In this document: in pieces, positions 1 to 11,704 of the stretch
How positions within the stretch are numbered: position 1 is the stretch's first letter
Layout: every line of letters begins with the position of its first letter
NCBI GenBank assembly: GCA_025716855.1
Contig: JAIXMQ010000024.1
Span: 310,001-374,000 of the forward strand
Direction: 5' to 3'
Source: Pilaira anomala
Taxonomy: Eukaryota > Mucoromycota > Mucoromycetes > Mucorales > Mucoraceae
Length of the DNA stretch: 64,000 bases
Made by a program: the position numbers and the translations under genes
Notes under the pieces: generated by a model
What the model was told of the DNA's origin: nothing
What the model saw: the letters and a program-made list of their open reading frames with translations, nothing else
Database searches by the model: none

Positions 1-238
1 AGATTTGACAGTCTTGGATTGAGAAGTAATTTATGTATTACACACATAAGATAATTTAAGCTTTTGAGGAAAAGACCAAATATGGGTTTAAGCGTTTTTG
101 TATTCCTGAAATATTCAGATGGAGCTTTGCGATACTGGGATATAAATCATTAATCAGAAATAATGTATAATGTCAGATAGAAAGTGGAGGCACCTCTAAA
201 TAGTAATCAATGATAAAGATATATATCTGGTATATATC

Positions 239-519
239 ACTCGTGAAAGTCAATTTAAACCTACTGGATCTTCATTAACATCAACTTCAAGTCGTCAAAC
301 ACCATCCGCCCTTTCTCAACCTAGCAGTGCTTCATTACCTCGTGCAAGTCAATTTAAACCTACTGGATCATCGTCAACATCAACATCAAGTCGTCAACAT
401 CAACATCAAGTCGTCAAACATCACCTATCCTTTCTCAACGTAGCAGTGCTTCACAAAAAATTTCATTAACTCGTGAAAGTCAATTTGAACTTACCCCAAA
501 TCTCTCTTACACCCTATAA
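239..519 (+). repeat. Decayed Ser-rich coding repeat, three units
   Basis: Three copies of a unit starting near 242, 341 and 472 read R-[EA]-S-Q-F followed by a Ser/Thr-rich stretch. The second unit carries a perfect 20-bp tandem duplication (371-390 and 391-410) that throws the downstream part out of frame; without it the frame would continue through the third unit to a stop near 519. I see no start codon or complete gene, so this looks like the broken end of a low-complexity protein gene or of a transposon-borne gene. Confidence 0.5.
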
Positions 520-688
520 GGGGTATAAGAGAGATACCAGAAATCAGCCAATAAAAAGTGAAACTGAATTTATCTAAAATTCATCGGAGCTATTACACGA
601 AAGAATGATAAAAAAAAAAAAAGAAGGATGCAAATAGTTTTATCTTTTTATTGTGCTTATTATTATCTATTTAACTACATAAAATAAA
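520..688. other. Short gap with an imperfect palindrome
   Basis: Positions about 503-533 form an imperfect hairpin with CTCTCTTA-type arms around a 4-5 base loop. The same 8-mer (or its complement TAAGAGAG) recurs at about 1440, 1463 and 1806 on the other side of the transposase remnant. No gene is visible between the hairpin and 689. Confidence 0.4.
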
Positions 689-1423
689 ATGTCATTCTCT
701 AACAACAACACTTCCAACAGCAATATAGAACCTGAAGTTTTAGTTCAACAAAATTCAACCAAAAGACACATTTTTCCTCGCTTACCTGGGAAAGCCAACG
801 TCTTTGACTACAAGGCCATTCCTGACGAGAAAGCAAGAGAGAACTTTCGTTTTACCTATCTTGAATTAGTTAGAGTTACGAAAGACTTGGGTTTTGAAGG
901 AAAAACTGAAATTAGAGCAACCGAAGCCACGTCGAAACACGTCTTTTATGTTTTAGGTTTGGAAGCGATTGTAATTGTTTTGGCTCGACTTGCAAGACCC
1001 ACTTCCTATGCTCAATTGGAAAGTGTATTGATTGACAACATTAGTGATACGAATGAAAGACTTCGTGAAGTATTTGATCGCGGCTTTTTGGATGGTCATC
1101 ACTATCACCTTTACGGCGATAAAGGTTACATGAACACCAATATAGTAGCCCAATCTTACAGCATGTATGAGGTCAACGTAAATCCAATCTACCAAGCCGG
1201 CAATGATATCATGAAACCACTTCGGGTAGTCGTAGAATGGGAAATTGGCCACGTTAAGACTTTTTTTCCTAGTTTTAAGCTTGAAGATTCAAACAAGTTG
1301 GGGGAGAGTAGATTAGCAATGGAAATTCACAATGCTACTTTATTCAAAAACATTCAAGTTTGTCTAAAAAGAAGAAATGAAACTTCACTCATATGTCAAA
1401 TGCCATGTTTGTTCGGTTTTTGA
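689..1423 (+). pseudogene. Internally deleted PIF/Harbinger-type (DDE_Tnp_4) transposase
   Basis: The 244-residue frame resembles the two ends of a Harbinger-like DDE transposase. Residues about 70-115 match the N-terminal region (GLEAIVIVLARLARP..LESVL). Residues about 140-200 match the C-terminal catalytic part, with YGDKGY and then VEWEIGHVKTFF, where the glutamate of the DDE triad normally sits. The central segment that should hold the first catalytic Asp and the HGLKYQ-like motif is missing, because residues about 115-120 jump straight from one part to the other. At 244 residues it is shorter than the roughly 350-400 usual for the family. Likely a non-autonomous or dead copy. Family assignment is from motif recall. 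Confidence 0.65.
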
Positions 1424-1967
1424 TTTGTTTCCTTAATTTAAGAGAGAAAAAACCATTGCTCTCTTAATTTTTCGGACTTCAAATTAAATTTTGTAAAAAA
1501 TATCCATATATGGCGTTAGAGAGATTTCTAGTAGATATCAAGCATCTACAGCCTCATTTGAAGTATGTGTAGATGCAAAAAAGCAGGAAACGTCTGGAGA
1601 AGTATCTAGAGTTGACAAGCGAAGCGAAGCCGATATAAAAAGCAGGATTTTAGCAGAAGAGCTAAAATATATAACAATACTGTGGTATTTACTTGTTTCC
1701 CGCAAGAGATTACTCTTGCTATATTAATAACAAGCACAATCAACCAAAAGATGAAGAAGAAGAAGCGCCCTTCTCTGGTAAGTTATTTTTATATCATATT
1801 GAATAAAAATGCCTCTCTCTTAATTTTTTTTGTTTTTGTTAGGGTTCGTAAAACATTACGAACCAAGAAAACCCACAGTGTCAGAGGAGGAGGATTCAGT
1901 CTTAGAAGATATGAAAAAGTTGTTGTATTCCGATGAGCTGATAGATGGGCCCCCCTTTCCAAACTAA
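1424..1967 (+). pseudogene. Coding-like fragment with one intron; unknown
   Basis: A stretch at about 1514-1678 reads as charged coding sequence without stops in one frame. A second stretch reads a D-E-E-E-E run, is interrupted by a good 65-nt intron (1778-1842, GTAAGT...TTAG), and continues in frame to a stop at 1965-1967. I could not join the first stretch to the second with consensus sites. The open frame beginning at 1682 uses a different phase and is probably a shadow. Function unknown; it may be a broken gene or part of the neighbouring small gene. Confidence 0.3.
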
Positions 1968-2003
1968 TAAACAATTAAATAGATAGGGAAAGTTGGGGGA
2001 TAA

Positions 2004-2459
2004 ATGGCAGCAGATGAAGCTTTGGTTTGGTCTTATACGGCCATTCAGTCCAAGAACAAGGCCGAGAAGAAAGTAGCGGCGTCGTTGGCTACAGTGTAAG
2101 TACAATTCAAATATAAATAAATATTCTAATTAAAGAAGATTCCTGTATCATATTTAGGTTAAAAAATTTAGCCCAAAGGAACGTACAAACAATGAAAGAG
2201 CCGCTCTTTTGTAGCCAACTAGTGGAGCCAGTGGTTTGTCCTTTCATCCCTCAATCCGGGGATTTCAAATTGAAGGGGTAGGTTATGTAGTAATAAACAC
2301 ACAAACATATCACTGCTAAAATTACTCTGCTTTGGTAGGAGCTCGGAGGAGTCAGAGGGCTCGAGAGCTAGGAGGGGAACAGAAGGAAGAAAGCCAGACC
2401 TGTCACTTTCCACTCAAGTGGGTGGGGTCATAAGCACTCCCTTTTCCTTTGCGAAGTAA
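2004..2459 (+). CDS. Small spliced hypothetical protein, 110 aa
   Basis: Exons 2004-2095, 2158-2277 and 2339-2459 join in phase to give 110 residues plus a stop. Both introns (62 and 61 nt) have GTAAGT or GTAGGT donors and TAG acceptors. The N-terminus (MAADEALVWSYTAIQSK) is helical and charged, the middle has two Cys in a hydrophobic patch, and the tail is Ser/Arg-rich. No single exon is long, so the gene is invisible as an open frame. I do not recognise the family. The consistent phase over two introns argues for a real or recently real gene; its position beside a transposase remnant makes a transposon-linked origin possible. Confidence 0.4.
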
Positions 2460-2675
2460 AAACAATGGCTTATATGTTATGTTGGAATTCGGTTTGAAGG
2501 ATTTTTTAAAAATAAAAATAAAAGGCGATAAATTAAATGACAACGAACAAAGGGTGTTTATTCTTTATTCAAAATTAACTGAGAGCTCCATATTTCTAAA
2601 CTATACGGTTGTAAGTTTTTTCTACCTCTTTCACCGTGTTACATATTTGTTTTCTTTTGGCTTTATAAGACTTAC

Positions 2676-2732
<57 letters not shown>

Positions 2733-3132
2733 CCCTAGCAAAAACAACAGACAAGATGAATCAATAAACAAGGTAAAACCAATGTAAAGTGTAAAATAAG
2801 TAATAGATAAATTATAAAACAGACCCATATCGTTCCTTTTTTTTTTAATAAATTTACTATTTGATACAAAACAAGAGTCTATTCGTAAGAGATATCCTTG
2901 CAAATAAACGAATCGGAGAACGTTTTTTATGGGATAAAGATCGCAGGAGAGGGAAAAAAAAGCAAAAAAATGCAGGATCCATCTGTGTGTTAATATGATC
3001 AGGAGAGGAGAAGTACGAAAGACCCGAGATTTTTTTTTTGAAAGGAAGTAACCTTTTTTTGTATCGTTAGCATTTCAAATATAGTCTTGAGAGAGAAGTC
3101 CACTTTTTTTTTATGTTATTAATAAATCGAGA

Positions 3133-3174
<42 letters not shown>

Positions 3175-3968
3175 GAGAAAGCTGCTGATAACTAAAATAA
3201 ATCACTCATATATATAGAATATTTAAGGCGTATAAGGTAAAATTTCCCTCCTTTTCGCTGTATGGGGTGAAAAGGGACAAGATTACGTGTAACTGATGAT
3301 ATACCAATCGTAAAAGGAATAAATAGGTAATAACGTTATGGCACACCATGATGTGTTAAATATGATTGGAGCTGTATAAACAAAGAACAGACGCAAATGT
3401 ATATAAATATACATTTTCAAGATAATGGCGTTATGTACCAATAAAGACGGATGAAAGAGAGAAATTGCTGCTTATATGATAATGAGGTGACAATTTAATG
3501 GTTCTAGAACAAAGGATTCACGGATTACGGAACTATTATAATGCACGCACTTTATACAGCCACAGGTACACAAAATCAGGAGAGAAATGGTTGGATGAAA
3601 GGACATTTTCGGATGATCTCTATTAACACAGTTCAGACTGTAATACAAAAAAGATAAAAATATTTTTTTCAGTGAAATTCAAGGAGGCACTCTTTTTTAT
3701 TTATACTATAAATGTATTTATATAACTATAATATTACTTCCGTGTTTTATAAATAACAAGTTATAGGTTTAGAATAACATTTGATGTGGTACCAAGTTGG
3801 TCGAAATGATGTCAATATTTAGTAAAAGATAATCGGAAGGCTAATAATAGTTTATCACACGTGTGTATTTTATTGGTTTATTTGTGAAAAGGTATGCAGA
3901 TAATGAAGTGATGTGTGTGTGTGTGTGTGTGTATGGATGAGAAGTTATTACATTTTGGTTATATTTAA
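2460..3968. other. AT-rich intergenic region with long homopolymers
   Basis: No gene seen in about 1.5 kb. It holds a poly-A run of about 48 at 2681-2728, a poly-T run of about 40 at 3135-3173 and a (TG)n run at about 3912-3931. The open frames here are lysine or phenylalanine runs created by the homopolymers. Confidence 0.6.
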
Positions 3969-5297
3969 CTATTTAGACCAACCAATACCACCTTTAAGCC
4001 AGATACCATCAAGTAATACAAATTGAGCTAATGAGTTTGCTAATTCAAGATATAATGAAGGATGATGATCAACGTGTTTAGTTACTTTAAGAATCGAAGT
4101 GAGAGCCAAGATAAGTTTAGGTTGAGCCGATTGAATGATGGTGGATATACAAGATTCCCAATTTAAAGAGGATTTGATTGGATGCAATAATGAAGGTCTT
4201 CCTTGAACGACAAAAGTAGATAACAAAGATAAAAATAGTAAATCAATAAACTGATGATTATTGCGTACAATTAATTTCTTGATTGCAAATACAGCATCAA
4301 TGAATTGACCACCAGCCAAAAACCAATCTAACTCAATTGAACAAGAAGAATATTGACGTGATCCCAACCGAGTTAATTTAATAGCGGAATCTAATAAGGT
4401 ATCTAGTTTTTGTTCTATCGTTAGATTGTTTGAGAGTGTAGCCCAGGTAGTAAGGTATGTCTTGATAAGGTCACTTTTACTCTTTATCAATAATTTGATA
4501 CAAGAATGAAATGAGTTGTTTCCTTCAATTTTACCACCAAATCTTTGATCGGAACCAATAAAATCAAATAAAATTGTATTTGATATATTTGTCTGTTGTT
4601 GACTGGTGGTGGAAGTATTATTGGTCTTCTTGTGATCTTCACAATAATCCATAATACTGGTTACGTCCAAGTAAGAAGTAGCATAATAAGCTAATGCTTG
4701 ACTTATCATTTGAGGTAAATCATGTTCAATACCAAATGCTAATTGAACAAGTGGTTGAAGTTGAGAACCAATCGAGTTTGGAATAGAATAAAAATAAGTA
4801 TTTAAAGTTTCTTGTAATCCCAACAAACACAACTGATTATCGAAAAATACTAAATAATCGCTGTATAAACTAAAATAATGGACTGAGTTTTTTCATATTA
4901 AAATAAATTATTTTTTATTTTACCTGGATGTCCCGAGATATTCTTTCCAGTTGGATTCATTAATCTTATGGGAAGGTCGAATAAGTTGTGTATCAAGTCT
5001 AGTTTGTCTATAAGCTTGTGATAACTGTTCCTGAGTGGCTATTAAATTTATAATGAAAATGTTAGCATATATATATAAACCAAAATGTATATATGTATAC
5101 TTGCCTCCTAATTGATGAAGTTCAACCAAAACACGAATTATATTGTTTGGGCGATCTCTTTTTTCCATGTGATATAATAAATGATTTTCTTGAACAATAT
5201 CAAGTAATAAAGCTCTACTGATATTTAAATCTTCTTTATCATCAGAAGAAGAGGATTCAAATGGTTGTTGATGTGGTGGTATAGATTGACGTAACAT
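3969..5297 (-). CDS. Helical protein of unknown function, 402 aa
   Basis: Exons on the minus strand are 5297-5105, 5038-4924 and 4869-3969; the phase closes and gives 402 residues. I chose the ATG at 5297 (MLRQSIPPHQQP) rather than 5363, because the upstream extension is a poly-Phe stretch. The first intron uses a GC donor in the classic context AG|GCAAGT; reading it as GT-AG breaks the frame. The protein is almost entirely alpha-helical, with an acidic Ser-rich N-terminus (residues 13-25) and a disordered Asn/Ser/Thr/Gln insert near residue 190. It ends in a hydrophobic helix. It has the look of a helical-repeat subunit of a large complex, but I do not recognise the family. Confidence 0.75.
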
Positions 5298-5628
5298 TTT
5301 GTTATAAAGAGAAAAAAAAAAGAAGAAAAAGATCTGATTTAGTTCATTTCTTTTTATAGACATTTACAAAAAAAAAAAAAAAAAAAAAAGTCACTAGCAG
5401 GTTTAGGCGTAAAAAAAAAAAGATACCTTATCTCTATAGTTACTCATTGTTACGTTACTGACCCTTCTTTTTATGTAAGGTAGAATCAAGCAGGGGGCAA
5501 AAAAAGAAAGGATTACATTATCTAATTTTAAGTGCATCTTTGTTACTGTGTAAAAAAAAAAAAGAATGATAAAATTTTATTTTTCAGTTTCTGGCATTTT
5601 GTGTTTTGAAAAGGGATAAAAAAAGAAA

Positions 5629-5892
5629 CTAAAGCTTTGGTGCTTCAACAACCAAGTGTTCACCAGTGGTATACATTTGACTAATAGCAGCTTGACGTTT
5701 AACAACAGCTAACTCTTGTTCAGCTTTAGCAATGGCGGCAGAAATTTTGTCAGGTGAAGTTTCGTTCATGTTGGCACGGAAAGCATCTCTGGATCGACGA
5801 ACGGTATAGTCTCTGAAGTTATAAGAAGAGAATTTATGACCGTGACGAATAAAGTTACGGTAAAGTGAAAGAACTTTGGTATTTGAAGACAT
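5629..5892 (-). CDS. ISD11: ISD11 / LYRM4, mitochondrial LYR protein
   Basis: A single exon of 87 residues. It has the LYR tripeptide (SLYRNFIRHG, residues 9-18), then the family signature YNFRDYTVRRSRDAFR and a C-terminal helix ending QMYTTGEHLVVE. Length and order match ISD11/LYRM4, the small matrix protein that binds and stabilises the cysteine desulfurase NFS1 and the acyl carrier protein during iron-sulfur cluster assembly. The start is clear, with the ATG directly before SSNTKVLSLYR. It is transcribed in the same direction as the upstream unknown gene, with about 330 bp between them. Confidence 0.95.
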   Translation of the reverse strand: MSSNTKVLSLYRNFIRHGHKFSSYNFRDYTVRRSRDAFRANMNETSPDKISAAIAKAEQELAVVKRQAAISQMYTTGEHLVVEAPKL

Positions 5893-6820
5893 TGATAATG
5901 TAATATAAAAAAAGAGAGAGTGGCAAATGGATTACAAATAGTTTTTTTTTTTTGTTGTTGTTGAATCCATCTATATTATTTTTCATCAGCAACCAATCAT
6001 CAACTAAATAATTAAAACAAGGTCACTATTGTTTCTTTTTTTTGACATAAATTATCGGGTTTAAATTCTTTCAAAGTTTAAGTGTAGAGTAAAGAGAGAG
6101 AGAGAGAGAGATGCAGGTTCCCTTAATAAGGATTTATTCATAGCATTCTCATAAAAGGTTGGCGTTGTCCAAACATACCAGTTGAATATCAAAACTTTTT
6201 ACAGTAATAATTGGAGCTTTTTTTGCAAAAAAAAAAAAAAGCATTACTGAAAAAGTTTTACCGGATCTTACTCACATATCTAAAGAATTTCATTCTTACT
6301 CTATATAAAAAAAATCGATTCAAAGTTACTACTATGATGAAAAAGGATTTGTTGTGCGCGTCTATTTAATCAATCTTGGCTTTAGATTGAAAACTAATAC
6401 TTTAGAGGTGTCACCACGTACACACCTACCATAGCCTGGCATTAAATTTAACCGATAATTAAAAAAAATGTCTTTTTTTTTTTCCTTTCTATTCAAAGAG
6501 AGAGAAAAAAGTAATTTATCATACAGCATACAATCTCTTTGATGGAAGAGTATTTTTTTATAAAGTATCTGTCAAATAGCATTTATAACAAAGCATACTT
6601 AATGAAGATAATACACTTCCAATTAAGAGTTCCTTGTGACTGTAGGTTAAAACAAGTTGTAAAACGCAACGAATAAAAGATTTTTTCGGTGTTTTTTATT
6701 ACCATTATCCTTTTCTTCTCTCGTTCACTTTTTTCCCTCCTCCCTCTTTTATCTGCACTCTTTTATTATATAAAATCCTTTGTACATAGAACACGCCTTT
6801 TTTTCCTTTTTTTTATATAT
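5893..6820. other. Intergenic region between ISD11 and polyQ gene
   Basis: The region separates two divergent genes and should hold both promoters. It contains a (GA)n run at about 6094-6110 and several poly-T tracts. No coding exon is visible. The 44 codons upstream of 6821 in the polyQ frame are Phe/Leu-rich translation of a pyrimidine-rich leader and are not counted as coding. Confidence 0.5.
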
Positions 6821-7624
6821 ATGACAGATACGATAACAGAAATCAAACCAGAACCAAGGGAGAATACAGTCCTTCATTTCCCACCGAACCAACATTACGC
6901 TGCCATCAAAGCAGCGATAATTAAACAATGCCAACAAAAGAAAAAAAAGACAGTTGTGCCGAGACATAACGATCATATTGGGGGCTTACCTTCACCGCCG
7001 GTTGAAGATAAAAAGGTAACACCCGAACCAGAAGAAGAAGTAGAAGACGTTGTCATGGAGGTATTACCAACGAGTGTTGAAATCAAAGAAAGGATCAAAC
7101 GCTTAACAGATGAGAAACACAGGTTATTTCAATTGCTGAAGCAATTAATGCTGCAAGAAGAACAAAATAAAAAAAGGCAACAACTGCAACAGCAACAAAA
7201 ACAACAACAACAACAACAACAACAGTTACAATTGCAACAGCAACAGCAACAGCAACAGCAACAACAACAGCAACAGCAACAACAACAACAACAGCAACAG
7301 CAACAGCAACAACATTTGCAACAGCAACAACATTTACAACAATTGCAACACCAACACCAACAACACCATCACCACCAACAACAAAATCAACAACAACAAC
7401 GCCAACAACATCATCATCAAAAGAAAAAAAGTAGGTGGGCACCCGTCTCCTCTTGCGATCATCCATCTTACTTTTATTCTCGTCCACGATATCAACCCTA
7501 CACGAATGTAAGCCTCTATAAAATTACTACTCCATGATTTTTACGTTTATAACTCATTTTTTGTATATAATAGCAACCTCAACGCAACCATTATCCTTTA
7601 CCACGCCCTCCTTACTCCCGATAA
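6821..7624 (+). CDS. Polyglutamine coiled-coil protein, 245 aa
   Basis: Exons 6821-7507 and 7574-7624 join at phase 0 (66-nt intron, GTAAGC...ATAATAG), giving 245 residues. The ATG at 6821 (MTDTITEIKPEP) follows a T-rich leader. Layout: an acidic and Pro-rich N-terminus with a basic KKKK patch, a helical segment (IKERIKRLTDEKHRLFQLLK, about residues 89-108), then a Gln/His tract of about 80 residues encoded by mixed CAA/CAG. The C-terminus is basic and aromatic (KKKSRWAP..., PRPPYSR). Such composition is common in transcription or chromatin factors, but no specific family is recognised. Long antisense Val-rich frames across the polyQ tract are artefacts. Confidence 0.75.
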
Positions 7625-7894
7625 ATAATTCGATATGATACTATCTATACTATTTTTTTTAACAGTAAAAAAAACCAAAAAAAAACCAAAAAAAATTGTA
7701 CACTATTTTAATAACTAATTTACACTTATATATATATATATATTATATTCTATAAAAAATAAAATAATTTTTTTTTTTATTGTTTTTATATAAAAATGGG
7801 GGCATAATTTAACATATTTAAAAAGGGTAGGTTGGTTCTAATTCTTCTAACTAAATAAATAATTTTTTGTTCATAGCATAATGATGTTGTGTGT

Positions 7895-9150
7895 CTACAT
7901 TGGTTTTTTAGCAATCCAGCAATTGAAACGAGAAAAGCCATGATAATCTTCAAATTCAGTCATGATCTCTTGTACGGCTAATTCATAATCGTCTGGAGCG
8001 ATATTCCATTTTGACATATAATAGCTCTTTTTATTTCTCAAGTAAGCTTTTTGAATTTCTTTATTTATGAAACCAAATTGTTTTAGTTCTACGAATAAAA
8101 AAAAAATTGAGTTCACTTTGTTCTTTTTATTTTTATTTTTTGTTTTATTACCAGAGTCTTGTGGCCATTCACCAATAGGTACATCTATTGTACGATGCTC
8201 CAAGTCAGTAAAACCAATAGTGTCCATTTCTTTTTCAATAACTTCAGTAAAGGCAAAATCGACACCGAGTTCAATACATTGTTGTTGATAATATTCGTCA
8301 AAAGCTCTTTGTACAGGGCCTGGGTTATGGTGCCATAAGTCGGGTTCAACTAGTTCAATAATTCCACCTGGCTTAAGTACTCGTAACATTTCGTTTAAAA
8401 CATGAGGCCATTGCTCTTTTTGAATCGCTAACCCCATACTACGTTGAAATATACTATGTAAAAAAGAAAATATTTTTAGTATTTTTGTAAAAGAGTAAAT
8501 TCATGAACTACTTTACTAGTCGACTGATTCGGATTCTAATGGCCAAGTTTCAGTAATATCTGCTTCATGATAATTTAAATTTTTTGGTTTTCCTTGTTGT
8601 TCAGCAGGAGGATGTAAATCGAGGCCAATGACTTTACAATTCAATTGTTCAGAAGCGATTTCAAGCGCCCAGATACCATTTCCTGTACCAACATCTACAA
8701 TTGTCATACCACTTTCTATTTGTCCCCAAGTATTTGACTTACGAGCACTTTTTAACAAGTAATGCTAAATATAAATTTTTATAAATGACGAAAATTCAAC
8801 ACATAAATAAAACATATATATATATATTTTTTTTTTACCTGTCTTTGAAGTCGATCATATTCTTTAAAATCATCTTGTACCATACTCTTTTTACGAGCAG
8901 AAAAGAATTCTGTAATTGATTGACGCCTTGACTTAGTCATAACGGGAGGAGGAGGTGGTGGCATGTTGTTGGAATCTTGTTTTTCGTCGATCCAATCATA
9001 ATTAGCTTGCATGCTTTTTGTAGCTGCCATCATTAAAGAAGAATGGGATCGACCACCCAAAGTAATTGTACTTCTACGACGATTGTTTTTTGAGCGTCGT
9101 TCTTTTCGTTCTTTTGTCTTTTCAATTACTTTACTTGCTTGGTTTCCCAT
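7895..9150 (-). CDS. SAM-dependent methyltransferase with myristoylation-type N-terminus, 351 aa
   Basis: Minus-strand exons 9150-8839, 8764-8517, 8453-8152 and 8088-7895 close in phase to 351 residues. Residues 1-8 (MGNQASKV) fit the N-myristoylation pattern MGxxxS. They are followed by a basic, Ser-rich region with a poly-Pro stretch. The Rossmann methyltransferase core begins near residue 120. Motif I is VDVGTGNGIWALEIA, motif II is the acidic end of VIGLDLH, and the later block is MLRVLKPGGIIELVEPDLW. This is the class I methyltransferase type common in fungi (UMTA/LaeA-like). The substrate cannot be told. The lipid-anchor signal suggests membrane attachment, which is inference. Confidence 0.88.
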
Positions 9151-9669
9151 AGTTATGTATTAAATATGTAAAATAAATTCTATATGTGTGTTTGTGTTGC
9201 TTGAATTAAAAAAAAAAAAAAAAAAAAAAAAAAGAAATGTATATAATTATCTCTTTATTTTTTTTTATTTTTTTTTTTAAATTTTTTGGTTGCAAGTGTG
9301 TACCTTGACTTAATTGGGATAAAATGATTAAAGAAAAAAAGAAGGTGGTAAATACAAAAAAGAGAAAAAAACAAAAAAAAAAAAAAGAAAAAAAGAAGAA
9401 AAATAGAATAGAATAAAAAAAGTCTATATATATATATAACATTTAAAAAAAAAAAAGTGTTTTATATCGGAATAAGCCAATCCGGACAATAGATTTGATG
9501 TTGTACAAAGCAGAAGCCATGGAACCAGGACAAATAAAAATTATATCTTACTGCAAAGAAGAAATAAAAAAAATAAACAATTGATTATGTAATCAATTCA
9601 GGTACATTAAATTATGATCTGTTACTACTTTTCTGAATTATAATTTTAAATGTATTTTGGATACAAAAT

Positions 9670-9732
<63 letters not shown>

Positions 9733-9921
9733 CAATAAAGAAAAGAAAAAAGGAAAAAAAAAAAAAAGAAAGTGCACGAGCGGTCCGAGAAAAGTAAAAG
9801 ACTCCACAAAAGGAACCAAAGAAGGTAATTTTCAGATTGCACAAAACGTGGCATTTAAAGATCGATTTACTTTATTTGGGGAAAAGAAAAGTGGGACTCG
9901 AGTAAAGAAAAAAAAAATTTA
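9151..9921. other. Low-complexity intergenic region
   Basis: No gene seen. It holds A/T homopolymers at about 9210-9233, a T run of about 55 at 9674-9728, and A/G-rich tracts. The open frames called here are Phe or Lys runs. Confidence 0.6.
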
Positions 9922-11704
9922 TTACTTTTCTTCTGTTTTTTGATTAAATAATTTGATCAAAACTTGTTTATATTCTGATTGCCAAGTATTTGATCTATAT
10001 TCTTCAATTACATTTGATCTAAGCGTATCTAATTTGTTTGGATTTTTTACAAGTAATTCCTATTAAAGAAAGAAAAAATTTTTATAAAAAAAAAAACGTG
10101 TCAAAAAAAATAAATAAATAAAATGACGTTGGTAATATATTATAAAACATTTTAAATTACCATAAATTGTTCGGCTAAATCTTGACTGTTCTCGAAAACA
10201 AGACCATTCTTACCATCCAAGACCAATTCATTCAAACTAGAAAAGAAAAGAAAAAAAAAATAGATACATATTTAATTATTGTTATTTATATCTCCTTTTA
10301 ATTTGTTACCATGGAAAATTAATTGCACAAACAGGTAATCCACAACCAAACATGTCTACAACCTTCATGGGAAGATCCATACCACTTGAACTTGTGTGTA
10401 ACGAAACACCTAAATCAGCACTACCCAATAAAAGAGGATAATCACTTGATTCTAACCAAGTCGTAATAATTCTAGTTTTGACTAATTTCATTTCCTTAAT
10501 TTTGGATTCATAAAATTTCTTTAATGGACCTTGACCTGTAATGACAAACAATAATTTAGGATCCGATGGTTTGGCTTGTGCTTCATAAATCTCAATTGAT
10601 TTCAACAAGATACTGAAATCTTCATCTTCAGTCCAAGAAGTACTTGAGACAATTAATTTTGGTCTATCTTCTCTCCAGATTAAGATACCTTCATCATCAG
10701 CATCTGTCAAAAGAGTACCTAAACTAGGATCATTAAATTTCCCTAAAAATTCTTTTCCACCTTCTGTTGTTTCTTCCACCAAATTTTGAATAAGTTTCAA
10801 AGACCAAGTGAAATGACGATGAATTAAATCGATGGAGAGACGTTTGAAATCGGATTGAGGTTTATCTTTTAAAGTATAGATTTGACCTTGTACTTTCCAC
10901 TTAGTTTCCAATTCTTGATGTAATTTATCCGTTACAGTTAAATGTGCATAGGTAACATGACCAAACTTTTGTTCATACCATTTTGCAAGACGTACCACAG
11001 GATGGCTTGGACCAAATTTCATAGCAAGCATTGAGTAACCAAAGTTGTGCCAATCAATAATAAACCATGCTTTACGCATTGTACCCACTAAACGTCCAAT
11101 GAAAAGTGTAGGAATAGATGGTGGGTTCTAAAAATGGGAATATCAATTTATTGCAATTTTTTTTTTTTTTTTTTAGCTTTTTTTCTTACTTGAACAATGA
11201 TAAAATCAGGACGTTGGGTAATACAACCCATTACCCAAAATAATTGAATTGCCAAGAAGGCAGCTTTAAAAGGAGCCCATAATAGATAACACAATTTAGG
11301 ATATCCTTCAGGCACAGACCATGCTTGACGAATACCACGTACGCGAATAAATCTGTTTACATTAATTCTTGCACCAGGATTTGTTTCTTTACAAGAATGT
11401 TTAGATAAAATATAAATAGAATTGGAGGGTTTATATATGTATGTATATATTTACCTTTATAACCGATCAAGTCTACGGTACAACCAGAGTCAGCTAAAGA
11501 AGTAGCATGATATCTCATACGTGGTGAACGACCAATGTCACCCAAGACAACCACTTGCACCATCAACCTCTTCCTCATGCCAGTACTACCCGTGTTATCA
11601 AACACGTACATACCTACTAATTTACCAAACAAGACATAGCAACACAAGAAAGCTAAAAAGAGACCAAGTGTTGAAAACCCATAGTCTTCAATATTTTCAA
11701 ACAT
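9922..11704 (-). CDS. ALG1: ALG1, chitobiosyldiphosphodolichol beta-1,4-mannosyltransferase
   Basis: Five minus-strand exons, 11704-11455, 11386-11190, 11127-10310, 10236-10161 and 10059-9922, close in phase to 492 residues. The enzyme adds the first mannose to GlcNAc2-PP-dolichol on the cytosolic face of the ER. Visible family signatures: an N-terminal hydrophobic segment; VVVLGDIGRSPRMRYHATSL; QNPPSIPT across the exon 2/3 junction; IIDWHNFGYSML; FVITGQGPLKKFY; and the nucleotide-sugar binding end HTSSSGMDLPMKVVDMFGCG followed by the LNELV helix. The length is slightly above yeast Alg1 (449). All introns are GT-AG, 62-101 nt. Confident by motif order. Confidence 0.95.

Noticed and set aside
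7095..7487. Antisense Val/Ala-rich frame
   Set aside because: Shadow of the CAA/CAG polyglutamine tract.
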